DNA from: Chitinophaga arvensicola
GTDB lineage: Bacteria; Bacteroidota; Bacteroidia; Chitinophagales; Chitinophagaceae
Length of the DNA stretch: 64,000 bases
Direction: 5' to 3'
Assembly: GCF_900110835.1 (NCBI RefSeq)
Contig: NZ_FOJG01000002.1
Location: 62,001-126,000, forward strand
The translations under genes were made by a program, and so were the position numbers. Below, in pieces: positions 16,870 through 25,477 of this stretch (position 1 is the stretch's first letter; each line of letters begins with the position of its first letter). A model generated the notes under the pieces. It was not told the origin of the DNA. It searched no databases and saw nothing but the letters and a program-made list of their open reading frames with translations.

Positions 16870-18402
16870 TCAGTGTGCTACTACAATGCTCTTTGTATAT
16901 ACCGTTTTACCATCGCTTACTTCCACTATATACATACCGTTCTTCAACTGTCTGACAGGGATGCTGAACTTCGTTCCGCTTCTCTTCAAAGTGCCGCAGA
17001 TAACACCTGAAACATCTGTAATCCGGATGTCGTAGGTGATAGCTGTATTGACCTTAGCCACCGGTTTTGTTTTAGCCGTGGTTTGTTTGGTAGCCGCGGG
17101 GCTTTCCTCTTCCATGGTGATGGTTAATTCATTGGAAGCCGGATTGGGCGACATCCTGAACGACCCACCGGACACGCGTACACTTTGCCAGTAGTAGGAA
17201 CTGCCGCAATCGTTAGACGCATTTACGGACAACATGCCTAAAAATCCTGGTGGTGTCAGATAGCCGCCTACATGCCTGTATCCGAGGGTAGCGGGATTCT
17301 GATTGAAAGTAATTCCTCCTGAAAACGTCCAGGTGTAATAGGTAGCACCATGCGTATCCATGCCAAAGGGAGAAAGTACATCCCCGCCATTATACGGATG
17401 TGCATACAAAGAACCGGTGGGGCCATCTACTATAATCGTAGGCGTAGTGCCCTGGCCGGGTGTAAACTGCGAGGTAGATACCGACGTGATGGGCTCCGGA
17501 TTACCTACCCACACTGTTTTTTGACCGATCACAGAAGAAGTGCCATCGGGGAAATTTGCCGTGGCTTTGACCCAGCCATTACCGGTACCATTTGCCGTGA
17601 CAGTGATAGGACAAGCCGTAGGATTGGCAGGCAACGTAATATTGGAGCTGCTGCTCCAGGTTACCGTAAAGCTGACAGGCGTACCGCAGGTGAGCGTGAA
17701 CTGTGTGCCGCTGCTGCATACCATCCGGGGACCAGATATGGCGAAGTTGGAGCCCTGGATATAGTTGGCTGTTAAAGCAGTGGTACTTTTTCTGTAGAAG
17801 GTAATCGGCACATTGGCAATGGCGTAAGGGCAATCTGTTAAGCGATGCACCACAAGCGGACCGCCGTCCCATTTTGAAATGTACCAGCCGGCATACTGCG
17901 GATAATTGGTGAGGGCCTGCGCACCAAATGCATTCGATGAATTGGTAATGCGGAGCGCTGTGTGTATGGGGTAGCTGGGCTGGCCATACACCGCTAACTC
18001 TGCTTCGCTTTCATTTAATGTTTGCACATAATAGCCGCTGTTATAGTAGATCTGCGGCGGAGAGTTGGTGAGAGAACCGGTTTGCACCCACACCGTTTTA
18101 TCATTGGCCCATGCGTACGCATGGCAGTTGTAATGACCATCGCCGGGGCCTGTAGCGAAGCTATTGGAGGTAGGGTGACTGGCCATGTACGTCGCGTAAT
18201 TATTATCCGGACTGTTTGCATAACTGCCGATATACGAATACGTGGTACCATTGAAATAAAAACTGAATGTTTTTTGTGCCTGGGCCGGAAGTGTGAGCAT
18301 GGCTGCCGCCAGGAAAAAAAACAGTTGGAAACAGCGCGCAGCCTTAGCCGCATAACTGCCGGAAAGGGGCTTCCCCTTAGTGGTAACGTGGAGTAACATC
18401 AT
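16870..18402 (-). CDS. T9SS-sorted secreted protein with possible cysteine-hydrolase (NlpC/CHAP-like) domain
   Basis: The 510-aa protein has a signal peptide ending near PAQAQ. An N-terminal region holds YNCHAYAW (Cys93), IHTAL (His147) and ISKWDGG with a later VVHRLTDCPY. This spacing of a Cys in a helix-starting motif and a later strand His resembles papain-like amidases of the NlpC/CHAP kind, although the fold is inferred only. Two Ig/PKD-like segments follow (about 210-300 and 310-410), and the last 90 residues form a type A T9SS sorting domain (MSPNPASNELTI, TDVSGVI, LKNGMYIVEVSDG). It would cross the outer membrane by the type IX system and be attached or released outside. It is transcribed convergently with GH92; no partner gene is evident. 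Confidence 0.75.
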   Translation of the reverse strand: MMLLHVTTKGKPLSGSYAAKAARCFQLFFFLAAAMLTLPAQAQKTFSFYFNGTTYSYIGSYANSPDNNYATYMASHPTSNSFATGPGDGHYNCHAYAWANDKTVWVQTGSLTNSPPQIYYNSGYYVQTLNESEAELAVYGQPSYPIHTALRITNSSNAFGAQALTNYPQYAGWYISKWDGGPLVVHRLTDCPYAIANVPITFYRKSTTALTANYIQGSNFAISGPRMVCSSGTQFTLTCGTPVSFTVTWSSSSNITLPANPTACPITVTANGTGNGWVKATANFPDGTSSVIGQKTVWVGNPEPITSVSTSQFTPGQGTTPTIIVDGPTGSLYAHPYNGGDVLSPFGMDTHGATYYTWTFSGGITFNQNPATLGYRHVGGYLTPPGFLGMLSVNASNDCGSSYYWQSVRVSGGSFRMSPNPASNELTITMEEESPAATKQTTAKTKPVAKVNTAITYDIRITDVSGVICGTLKRSGTKFSIPVRQLKNGMYIVEVSDGKTVYTKSIVVAH

Positions 18403-18764
18403 AAAGAACTTTAGCGGGATTTTCTAAAAGGATTATATCATTTAAAAGTACTCTTTTAAGCATACAGATACAATAGCTTTCCCGGGAAATATTACTACTG
18501 ATATCATATCGCAGTATCAGAAAGGCTTCATCAGCGCCGGTATTCACCTGATAAGTTGATGACCATTTTTCCCTTTTGCGTAAATCATTTTCCCATTTCG
18601 TCATACGCCACACCTTGACCACGTGTACCTTCGCCGGAATTTTGAAAAGATGGGATACTGTCCCCAACGCATCTAAACCTGAACTAATAGCAATGAAAAT
18701 TGATTGTCTTTCTATCTCATCATATTATTACCAGGTCCTATTTATTTTTAATAAGCATCGATTA
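18403..18764. other. 362-bp divergent intergenic region
   Basis: This lies between the T9SS cargo gene (minus) and the TonB receptor (plus). The upstream extension of the receptor frame has no signal peptide, so I treat it as noncoding. A minus-strand frame of about 96 codons (18377-18667) runs through it but overlaps the start of the cargo gene and shows no recognisable features. The minus-strand sequence TACTTTTA, about 50 bases before the cargo start, is one mismatch from a -7 box. Confidence 0.5.
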
Positions 18765-21194
18765 ATGAACAACATTTTACGATTAACGGTTACCATTTGT
18801 TGCCTTTTCTTTTTCTGTATGAATGTGCAGGCACAAACGAATCCATCTCTGTATGGGAAAATACTTACTTCCGACGGACAGCCGGTTACTGATGTAGCAG
18901 TGGTGATCCTGGAAACGAGGCAGCAAACTGTGACCGCCAATGACGGCAGTTACAGGTTCGACCATGTACGCAGCGGAACCTATACCATTAAAGCTTCGGT
19001 ATTGGGATTGCCCGCGATGAAGAAAATGATCACCGTTACCACCGGCGTGAGCAGTACCGTTGATTTTACGCTGAGCGAAAGCGCAGTAGGTCTCCGGGAA
19101 GTAGAGGTGGTGACCCGTACCCTCGGAAAAGAACTCAATAAGGAAAGTAAAACGGTGGCCAAGTTGCCGCTGAGATACCTGGAGAATCCACAGGTGTATA
19201 CTACTTTGTCGGATAAATTACTGACCGAGCAAATCATCACCGACCTGAGTGATGGGTTGAAAAATGCACCTGGTATCGTGAAGATGCAGGGAAGCATTGG
19301 CCGTAGCGGCGACGGTGCCGTGTATTACAATCTCCGTGGATTCCCTACCAGAGTATCTATGGTAGATGGTATCCCCGGACAAACCAATGGTGAAATCGAT
19401 ATGGCCAATATCCAGTCTGTCGAAATCATCAAAGGCCCCTCCGGTACTTTATTCGGAAGCGCGGTTACTTCTTTCGGCGGATTGATCAATGTGGAAACCA
19501 AAAAGCCACTGGATACCCTGGGAGGTGAAATTTCGTATACAGGGGGCAGTTATGACCTGAACCGTATTACCGCTGATATCTATGGTCCGATCAGTAAAAA
19601 TAAAAAACTGACGGGTAGAGTAAACGCGGCTTATCATACCCGCAACAGCTTCCAGGATGCAGGTTTCAGAAAGTCATTTTTCCTGGCGCCCGTGATTGCC
19701 TATCAATTCAATGAGCGCACCAATATCACCCTGGGAGCGGAGTTCTATAGCTATGAAGGCACTAACCCTTCCATTATTTTCCTGAACCGGGTGCGTAAAT
19801 TTTCTGCTACTTCCCCGGAGCAATTGAATTTCGATTGGGCCAGGTCTTACACCAGCAATGATATTACCCTGAAAGCGCCGTCTACCAATGTTCACGGACG
19901 CATCGATCATAAACTGGGGCGTGGCTGGGTATCCAGCACCAATTTCTCCCGTAACATCCGCAAAACAGATGGTATGTACCAGTATGAATTTGTACGCGAT
20001 TCTGCTAAGGATGATTTGCTGGAGCGTAATGTACAATTACAGAATGCAACTGCAGCAACGACCAGTATCCAGCAGAATTTTACAGGGGAATTTCGCATAG
20101 GAGGGCTTCGTAACCGCCTCATTGTGGGGCTGGATTATCTGAATCAAAGCAGCAACGTTAACAACTCCGCTATCGTTAAGTATGATTCTATCAGTGGATC
20201 AAACCCGGATGGTAAAAAGTATGCGATGTTGTCGCTGGCTTCTGCTACCAATAAAATTGCACTGAGTAAAGCAGATCCTACCAAAACATACAATTCCAAC
20301 AATGTATACGGAGTCTATGCTTCTGATGTTATCAATATTACCGACAACCTGTTGGCGATGCTTAGCCTCCGGCTGGATTACTTTGCCAGCAATGGTACAC
20401 AGGATTACGTAACCGGCAAAATTACAAAAGATAGCCGCTACTATCAGACCGCATTTTCCCCCAAATTTGGCCTTGTATACCAGGTGATCCCGGGGAAAGT
20501 ATCTGTGTTCGGAAATTATATGAACGGCTTCAGCAACGTACAGCCTGTTACACAACCAGTGCCGGGTGTTAACGGTAACTTCAAACCACAGCATGCGAAC
20601 CAGGCAGAAGGTGGTGTGAAGCTGGATCTGCTGGATAACAGGCTCACATTTACTGCCAGCTATTATGATATCCAGGTAGAGAATATTACCCGTAGCGATA
20701 AGTATAAATATAACGGTACAGACTATACGATTACTGTGCAGGATGGTACCCAACGCAGCAAAGGAGTGGAGCTGGAACTGATGGCTGCGCCGGTGAAAGG
20801 ATTGAATATCATGGCCGGTTACAGCCACAATAACAGTAAACTGAATACCAGCGGAAAAGATGTGGATGGCACAAGACCCGCTTCCGCAGGCCCGGCAGAT
20901 ATTGCCAACGCCTGGATCAGCTATACTATTCCTGCCGGTAAATTGCGCGGCTTTGGTGCCGGCGTAGGTGGTAATAAGGTAAGTGAACATGTGACCGCCA
21001 ATTCTACTGTTACCGGTAAATTTACATTTCCTGCATACACGCTGCTGAATGCCACCGCATTTTATGATGCCCGTCAGTTCAGGGTGGGCCTGAAGCTCGA
21101 CAATATTACCAATGCGGAATATTATGTTGGACAAGGCGTGATCAGTCCGCAGATGCCGTTTAATTTTTCTGCCAATGTTTCATTGAAATTCTAA
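18765..21194 (+). CDS. TonB-dependent siderophore-type outer-membrane receptor
   Basis: I choose the ATG at 18765 because the 809-aa product then begins with a proper signal peptide ending MNVQAQTN; the frame is open 189 bases further upstream without one. A carboxypeptidase-regulatory-like domain comes first (LYGKILTSDGQPVTDVAVVI), followed by a plug (VYYNLRGFPTRVSMVDGIPG, VEIIKGPSGTLFGS) and a barrel ending in PFNFSANVSLKF. The plug wording and the ferrichrome/siderophore-like ending NITNAEYYVG separate it from SusC proteins, and no SusD accompanies it. It probably imports a ferric siderophore or similar metal complex, driven by TonB. Confidence 0.88.
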   Translation: MNNILRLTVTICCLFFFCMNVQAQTNPSLYGKILTSDGQPVTDVAVVILETRQQTVTANDGSYRFDHVRSGTYTIKASVLGLPAMKKMITVTTGVSSTVDFTLSESAVGLREVEVVTRTLGKELNKESKTVAKLPLRYLENPQVYTTLSDKLLTEQIITDLSDGLKNAPGIVKMQGSIGRSGDGAVYYNLRGFPTRVSMVDGIPGQTNGEIDMANIQSVEIIKGPSGTLFGSAVTSFGGLINVETKKPLDTLGGEISYTGGSYDLNRITADIYGPISKNKKLTGRVNAAYHTRNSFQDAGFRKSFFLAPVIAYQFNERTNITLGAEFYSYEGTNPSIIFLNRVRKFSATSPEQLNFDWARSYTSNDITLKAPSTNVHGRIDHKLGRGWVSSTNFSRNIRKTDGMYQYEFVRDSAKDDLLERNVQLQNATAATTSIQQNFTGEFRIGGLRNRLIVGLDYLNQSSNVNNSAIVKYDSISGSNPDGKKYAMLSLASATNKIALSKADPTKTYNSNNVYGVYASDVINITDNLLAMLSLRLDYFASNGTQDYVTGKITKDSRYYQTAFSPKFGLVYQVIPGKVSVFGNYMNGFSNVQPVTQPVPGVNGNFKPQHANQAEGGVKLDLLDNRLTFTASYYDIQVENITRSDKYKYNGTDYTITVQDGTQRSKGVELELMAAPVKGLNIMAGYSHNNSKLNTSGKDVDGTRPASAGPADIANAWISYTIPAGKLRGFGAGVGGNKVSEHVTANSTVTGKFTFPAYTLLNATAFYDARQFRVGLKLDNITNAEYYVGQGVISPQMPFNFSANVSLKF

Positions 21195-21215
21195 CCCAAT
21201 CGCATATACGAATAG

Positions 21216-21247
21216 AAGGCCGTCTCCATGTATGAGCGGCCTTTTTA
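21216..21247 (+). terminator. Terminator after the TonB receptor
   Basis: Seven-bp GC-rich stem (AAGGCCG with CGGCCTT) followed directly by a T-run, 22 bp after the receptor stop. Confidence 0.7.
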
Positions 21248-21293
21248 TTGTTATCAAGAATTATAAAAAATTATGTATTATGATATAGTTATA

Positions 21294-21301
21294 TACTTTT
21301 G
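21294..21301 (+). promoter_or_regulatory. -7 promoter element TACTTTTG
   Basis: Exact TAnnTTTG match 31 bp before the lipoprotein ATG at 21332. No TTG is seen at the usual upstream distance, so this is a partial promoter call. Confidence 0.4.
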
Positions 21302-21331
21302 TGGTCAAACTATTTGTCTAATCCAACACCT

Positions 21332-22357
21332 ATGAAGAGATTATTATTGCTGTCCTTTGTGACCATGTCCTTGTTTGCCTGTAACAGTGACAAGAATGAC
21401 GCCCCAACTCCTGCTGTCGATTACAAAGATCCCAAAGTACTGTCCGGAGCTTTAACCGTGAAAAGTGGTACCGTCGTTACCGGTACAATGCCTGTTGGCA
21501 CAGGCGCAGCTGGTGCACCGGTATTAAGTGCGTCTTCCAATAACCAGGTACTGACCGCCATCAATGGCCGTTACGCAGTGGTAGCACCTGAACTGGAAAC
21601 CGGTAAGTTTAAGGGTTACTATGTAAAAGTAGCAGGCGCCGACAATTATTTCAAAGTGGAATTCCCTGCTAAGGCAGGCGCCCGTAAGGCAAAAAACGTG
21701 AAACACGGTTTGCTGCGTGGCAACATTCCTGATTCACTGATTCTTATCAAATTACCGGAAGGTTTGAACGTTGACACTTTCAAGCTTCAGTACGCCGTGT
21801 ACGATTCTTCCAATGTAGTTAGTAATGTAATTACTGCTTTCATCGCGGTGCTGAAACCAGCAGGAGGTGCAGATGGCGCTGCTTTTGCCGGCACCTGGGA
21901 AAACTACCGCTACAAAGGTCCCAACAGTGCTAACTGGACCTATGTGATTGCCGCAGATACCGGCTGGACACCATTTACCTGCGTAAATAACGTGCTGACT
22001 TACGACGAAAAGGGAACGCCGACCATCACCCGCATCAACAGAACGTTGAAAGATCAGGCAGCGTTCAATACTAACGGTACTTTCACCTATGAATATCATG
22101 ATCAGTATTCTTATCTCAACTATGACAGCTCAAAATGCAATAGTCTGAAATATGTTGAGAATGACGAACAATCCCTGGTATTTGGTGGCTGGTCCTATGT
22201 GCCGGCAACCAAACAGCTGATCCTCGTGGCCGACAATGATGGAAAAATAAGCGCTGACGATTTTAGCGTAGTGATAAATACCATCAAAGAAGTTACTGCA
22301 ACTAAAATTGTAACGCAGGACGAAGATGGTTACATCTCTGAGATGATAAAGAAATAA
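21332..22357 (+). CDS. Secreted lipoprotein of unknown function, 341 aa
   Basis: Starting at ATG 21332 gives a short lipoprotein signal with lipobox LFAC (Cys16); the frame is open 33 bases further upstream without a better start. The mature protein is beta-rich, with an Ig-like N-terminal half (GALTVKSGTVVTG, KGYYVKVAGADNYFKV) and a C-terminal half from GTWENYRYKGP that contains many Thr/Tyr strand-like segments, resembling lipocalin-like or HmuY-like barrels in composition only. It follows the TonB receptor but is separated from it by a terminator and has its own -7 box. I do not recognise the family. Confidence 0.75.
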   Translation: MKRLLLLSFVTMSLFACNSDKNDAPTPAVDYKDPKVLSGALTVKSGTVVTGTMPVGTGAAGAPVLSASSNNQVLTAINGRYAVVAPELETGKFKGYYVKVAGADNYFKVEFPAKAGARKAKNVKHGLLRGNIPDSLILIKLPEGLNVDTFKLQYAVYDSSNVVSNVITAFIAVLKPAGGADGAAFAGTWENYRYKGPNSANWTYVIAADTGWTPFTCVNNVLTYDEKGTPTITRINRTLKDQAAFNTNGTFTYEYHDQYSYLNYDSSKCNSLKYVENDEQSLVFGGWSYVPATKQLILVADNDGKISADDFSVVINTIKEVTATKIVTQDEDGYISEMIKK

Positions 22358-22372
22358 GCAATTGTTTTAAGT

Positions 22373-22410
22373 AAAAAGTCAGGCCGGATTATTCCGGCCT
22401 GACTTTTTTT
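22373..22410 (+). terminator. Strong terminator after the lipoprotein gene
   Basis: Sixteen-bp perfect stem (22373-22388 with 22393-22408, loop TTAT) followed by T residues, 15 bp after the stop codon. Confidence 0.88.
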
Positions 22411-22438
22411 ATGCTTCTCCGTGCCTATCTTCGTGGCG

Positions 22439-22942
22439 ATGCAACCAGCACCACATATCATCACCCTGGAACTTCACCCGGAAGCGATGGCCTTCTTTAA
22501 CCAGTTGCGGCGGGAGTACTATCCTGCCAACCGGGTAAAGGCGCATTTGACCTTATTTTACCGCCTGCCGGCAGATGCAGACCGCCTTGTTACTTCCCTG
22601 GAAGCAATTACCGCCCGGTCGCCTTTTACCATGCAGGTGAGCGGTTTACAGCCGTATCCTAACGGCCTGGCCTATACGGTTATCTCACCGGAATTGCTGG
22701 CATTACATCAGCTGCTGCAACAGGAGTGGGCACCCTGGCTCATTCCGCGCGACAGGCAACCACTCCGGCCGCACATCACCATTATGAATAATGTTACTGC
22801 GTTTAAAGCACAACGTATACATGAAAAGTTGCAGGCAGACTTCCGTCCGTTTGAAGTAACCGCCAACGGTATCAGCAGCTGGCGCTATCGCAGAGGGCCC
22901 TGGGAGCCGGTAGGGGAGTACCCGTTCAGAAATGAACTTTAG
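22439..22942 (+). CDS. 2H phosphoesterase / 2'-5' RNA ligase-like protein
   Basis: The 167-aa protein carries two H-x-T/S-x motifs about 75 residues apart, HLTL (near residue 36) and HITI (near residue 112). This is the hallmark of the 2H superfamily that hydrolyses or forms 2'-5' and cyclic phosphodiester bonds in RNA or nucleotides. The length and the internal symmetry of two similar lobes fit the LigT/ThpR group. I start at ATG 22439; an in-frame GTG at 22421 exists but would lie almost inside the preceding terminator. TATCTTCG at 22426 is one mismatch from a -7 box, which may mean a short leader. Single gene; substrate unknown. Confidence 0.85.
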   Translation: MQPAPHIITLELHPEAMAFFNQLRREYYPANRVKAHLTLFYRLPADADRLVTSLEAITARSPFTMQVSGLQPYPNGLAYTVISPELLALHQLLQQEWAPWLIPRDRQPLRPHITIMNNVTAFKAQRIHEKLQADFRPFEVTANGISSWRYRRGPWEPVGEYPFRNEL

Positions 22943-23108
22943 CAGGTTTTTACAAATAGATATGTGGGCTGTTTTCTGGATTATTGCATGAAAACGTATC
23001 ACTTTGAAATGAAGGATTGGGTGGTTAAACTCCGGCACACACTCGTACCACCATGATAAAATCTATTGTACGGAGGACTACTGCTACGTCTGAATATTAC
23101 ATAAAAAT

Positions 23109-23333
23109 CTATATCTGGTCTTCCATCAGTTCTTTCACCGGAACGTTGAGTGCGTTTGCCAAAGCAATGATTAAAAAGAGGCCCGGTTCTGATTTACCAC
23201 TTTCCAGTTTTGAAATATAGTTGGGATAACTGTCTACTTTTACCGCGACATCCATCTGTGTAAGTTCCCGCGACGTACGAATTTTTCGCAGCCTATTGCC
23301 AAAATCAATTAATATTTGTTCTTTCGATCTCAT
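23109..23333 (-). CDS. Small XRE-family helix-turn-helix regulator, 74 aa
   Basis: The protein consists of little more than one Cro/C1-type HTH: GNRLRKIRTSRELTQMDVA forms the first helices, NYISKLESGKSEPG the recognition helix and turn, and LANALNVPVKEL the closing helix. It binds DNA as a dimer, probably as a repressor. No partner domain or effector region is present. It is divergent from the 83-aa gene at 23463, with the two promoters about 90 bp apart, so control of itself and that neighbour is possible. Confidence 0.88.
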   Translation of the reverse strand: MRSKEQILIDFGNRLRKIRTSRELTQMDVAVKVDSYPNYISKLESGKSEPGLFLIIALANALNVPVKELMEDQI

Positions 23334-23342
23334 TATTAATCA

Positions 23343-23350
23343 CAAACATA
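23343..23350 (-). promoter_or_regulatory. -7 promoter element TATGTTTG for the XRE gene
   Basis: Exact TAnnTTTG on the minus strand only 9 bp before the ATG at 23333. Transcription would begin within a few bases of the start codon, giving a nearly leaderless mRNA. Confidence 0.45.
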
Positions 23351-23435
23351 TAGATAAGATGCACAATAACACAGCCTTTATAAAGTATGTCTGATAGAAT
23401 ATGCTCTATGGTGTATATTTATTGTATTTTTTTCC

Positions 23436-23443
23436 TATATTTG
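23436..23443 (+). promoter_or_regulatory. -7 promoter element TATATTTG for the 83-aa gene
   Basis: Exact TAnnTTTG 19 bp before the ATG at 23463. A TTG at 23422-23424 is too close (11 nt) to be a standard upstream element. Confidence 0.45.
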
Positions 23444-23462
23444 TGGCCTAACCAACCGTAAT

Positions 23463-23714
23463 ATGACGTCGAGAATTGATTTTTCAGGCCCTGGAAACCA
23501 CTTGTTATATTCTGCCAGCTGTGAAACAGAAGCGGCTGCGGAAGAGTTGATTGAACAGGTACTGGTAGATGACTGGTATGATGAAAACGGTCCCTATGCC
23601 ATGAGCTGGTATAGCACATCCGGAGATACGGATGTTGTTATTCATATTTACCGGTTCCGCCAGGAGCCTCCCTATGCACGTATCGCATTTGAGACGTTTA
23701 ACAGCCGTCAGTAA
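23463..23714 (+). CDS. Small protein of unknown function, 83 aa
   Basis: A soluble acidic protein rich in Tyr, Trp and Glu (LVDDWYDENGPYAMSWY, VVIHIYRFRQ). No signal peptide, no membrane helix and no motif I can name. Its coding character is supported by a clean promoter before it and a strong terminator right after it. It is divergent from the small XRE regulator. Confidence 0.65.
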   Translation: MTSRIDFSGPGNHLLYSASCETEAAAEELIEQVLVDDWYDENGPYAMSWYSTSGDTDVVIHIYRFRQEPPYARIAFETFNSRQ

Positions 23715-23718
23715 TGAT

Positions 23719-23762
23719 AAAAAGGGGAAGCCTTCTTTCAAAGAAGGCTTCCCCTTTTTTTT
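23719..23762. terminator. Bidirectional terminator
   Basis: Seventeen-bp perfect stem (23721-23737 with 23741-23757, loop TCA) with A- and T-runs on either side, between the convergent 83-aa gene and the DUF5007-like lipoprotein gene. Confidence 0.9.
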
Positions 23763-23777
23763 AACAGAACGATGAAA

Positions 23778-24752
23778 TCAGAGCCTGTTTACGTGCTTGA
23801 TCGTAACGGTCACCTCATAAGTTCCTTCCTGGAAAATCTGGAACTGGAACCGTGGATTTACGTTGTAAATCGGATCCGCAGTAGGAGCGTAGCCGGCATC
23901 TACTTTTACAAACTGGCTGGGGATACGATAATAGATCAGGTATCCGTAAGCGCTTTGTAACAGGGGAAAGGGAGTGGTTTCAAAGTTGCAGACCATGGAG
24001 GTATCCGTTTTTTCAAGCGGATGAAACTGTGCATAGGTCTGGAAATCACTACGATCGCCTCTCCGGATGATCTCTCCTTTGGACGGATTAAAATAGCGCC
24101 CGTTCTGATCGGCTATTTTTAGAATGATATTGGTACCCTCATCGGATATTTTTTTGATGGTGACGATCGGCGCACCGAGATCACCACTGGTGGTAGTGCC
24201 GTCTTTAAACCAGGCAGCACCGCCATCGCCCACATGATAGGGCGGTTCATCCACTAAGGTAATGGTTCCGATGTTTTTGTATTCTTTGGTGCCATTCTGA
24301 TTGGAGGCGGAAATATCAAATTCATAAGTTCCAAGCGGTACTTTAACGGAGGTACCGTAAAAAGTAAAGGCGCCGGTATGTTCATTGAATTCAAAGCATG
24401 GGGTTGTTACCTTTTGCCTTTTGGTATTCAGCAATGCTATTGTCGTATCCTTCTGAGGATCGAATTTTCCAATCCATTCATAACGGTCAAACTTGGCAAA
24501 CATGGAATCCGCATGCACGTGTTTATCTGCGGTGCGTATATCCAGCAGTTTATACACCACCGGGGCGCTGGAACCATCGTTGCTTACAGGATTGGTTTGT
24601 TGTACCTGTCCGCGTTTTATCTGTATGGGATTATCGACATAGCGTATCTGGGTGCTGAGAAAACCGTTTTCCACTTTAGCACAACCGTACATGGCTCCCG
24701 TAAGGGCCATTACTACTGCACCGATGACTTTTATATTTCTTTTCATGATCAT
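23778..24752 (-). CDS. SusCD-associated lipoprotein, DUF5007-like
   Basis: The 324-aa lipoprotein has its lipobox at AMYGC. It may start at 24752 or six bases later at the second Met (MKRNIKV). The protein has an Ig-like centre (LGTYEFDISASNQNGTKEYKN) and a C-terminal jelly-roll-like part, and it ends FQIFQEGTYEVTVTIKHV. It is the last gene of the operon SusC-SusD-fasciclin-this gene, with a 17-bp gap. The order and general pattern fit the DUF5007 family found in such loci, but I place it from memory of context rather than a decisive motif. It probably binds ligand at the cell surface. Confidence 0.75.
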   Translation of the reverse strand: MIMKRNIKVIGAVVMALTGAMYGCAKVENGFLSTQIRYVDNPIQIKRGQVQQTNPVSNDGSSAPVVYKLLDIRTADKHVHADSMFAKFDRYEWIGKFDPQKDTTIALLNTKRQKVTTPCFEFNEHTGAFTFYGTSVKVPLGTYEFDISASNQNGTKEYKNIGTITLVDEPPYHVGDGGAAWFKDGTTTSGDLGAPIVTIKKISDEGTNIILKIADQNGRYFNPSKGEIIRRGDRSDFQTYAQFHPLEKTDTSMVCNFETTPFPLLQSAYGYLIYYRIPSQFVKVDAGYAPTADPIYNVNPRFQFQIFQEGTYEVTVTIKHVNRL

Positions 24753-24769
24753 TGCGTAAGGGTGAATAC

Positions 24770-25459
24770 TCAGTTAAACTTGTCCGCGAAATAAGTGAAC
24801 GTATGATTGTTGTTCAATACGTGCAAAATGCCGTTGGTAGTCAGAATACCCGTTGTCTGGCAAACCGCCTGCAGGTATTGTTCCGGTATCGTACCTGCCA
24901 GGTCAGCATCTGTGGTGGGCACCGGATGTCCGGGTTTGGCCACCAGCTTGGTCAGGTAGAGGTACACCGGGTATTGTGTAAATACACTGCCATCTGTGTA
25001 AGCGGTGTTTGGAATGCCCTGTACCAGTCGTAGTTCCCCATCATTGGATTTATACAGTTTACCTGTTTTCGTCGCTTTGTCCAGGGTGATCAGGTCTTTG
25101 AAAAGATAGGCGCGCAGCGAATCTTTCATCAGCCTGAAATCCAGGGAGTCGAACGTGAACTTATAGTTGGGATCTACCCTTATTGTACGTTCCTGTTCCT
25201 GTCTTTGAATGATATAATTATCGATATCATAGTCGGTGATGGAAAAGAAAGTGCCGGTAGCATTTACTTCTTCCTTTAAACCTGTTTTATCGATGAGCAA
25301 CACCACGGTATCAAACAGCGGGTTGGTTTTCAGATAGTCGTAAGTGGTCATGTTTACATGCGGATCATGCACACTGCCGCCAATCGTATAGTCCTTTTTG
25401 CAGGAGAATAAAGCGACCGCCAGAAGCGCCATGAAAAAGAGATAGAGCGTATTTTTCAT
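24770..25459 (-). CDS. Fasciclin (FAS1)-domain lipoprotein
   Basis: The 229-aa lipoprotein has its lipobox at LFSC followed by KK. The mature part is a single FAS1-like domain: TYDYLKTNPLFDTVVLLI as the opening helix, GTFFSITDYDIDNYI as the conserved FAS1 entry to strand H1, and TNGILHVLNNNHTFTYF as the closing strand. FAS1 domains mediate adhesion or protein and glycan contacts outside cells. Placed 18 bp after SusD in the SusCD operon, it is likely an accessory surface-binding protein of the transporter. Confidence 0.82.
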   Translation of the reverse strand: MKNTLYLFFMALLAVALFSCKKDYTIGGSVHDPHVNMTTYDYLKTNPLFDTVVLLIDKTGLKEEVNATGTFFSITDYDIDNYIIQRQEQERTIRVDPNYKFTFDSLDFRLMKDSLRAYLFKDLITLDKATKTGKLYKSNDGELRLVQGIPNTAYTDGSVFTQYPVYLYLTKLVAKPGHPVPTTDADLAGTIPEQYLQAVCQTTGILTTNGILHVLNNNHTFTYFADKFN

Positions 25460-25477
25460 ACAACTGATTTTAATGGA

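Noticed and set aside
18377-18667. 96-codon minus-strand frame in the gap before the T9SS cargo gene
   Set aside because: It overlaps the cargo start in another frame and shows no domain or signal; a start near a promoter is lacking.
22439-22942. Link between the 2H phosphoesterase and an RNA-based defence system
   Set aside because: No cyclase, effector or defence gene adjoins it; 2H proteins of this size are common housekeeping genes.
22988-23056. 22-codon ORF starting MKTYHFEMKDWV between the 2H phosphoesterase and XRE genes
   Set aside because: Too short, no promoter or ribosome-site evidence and no recognisable precursor or toxin pattern.
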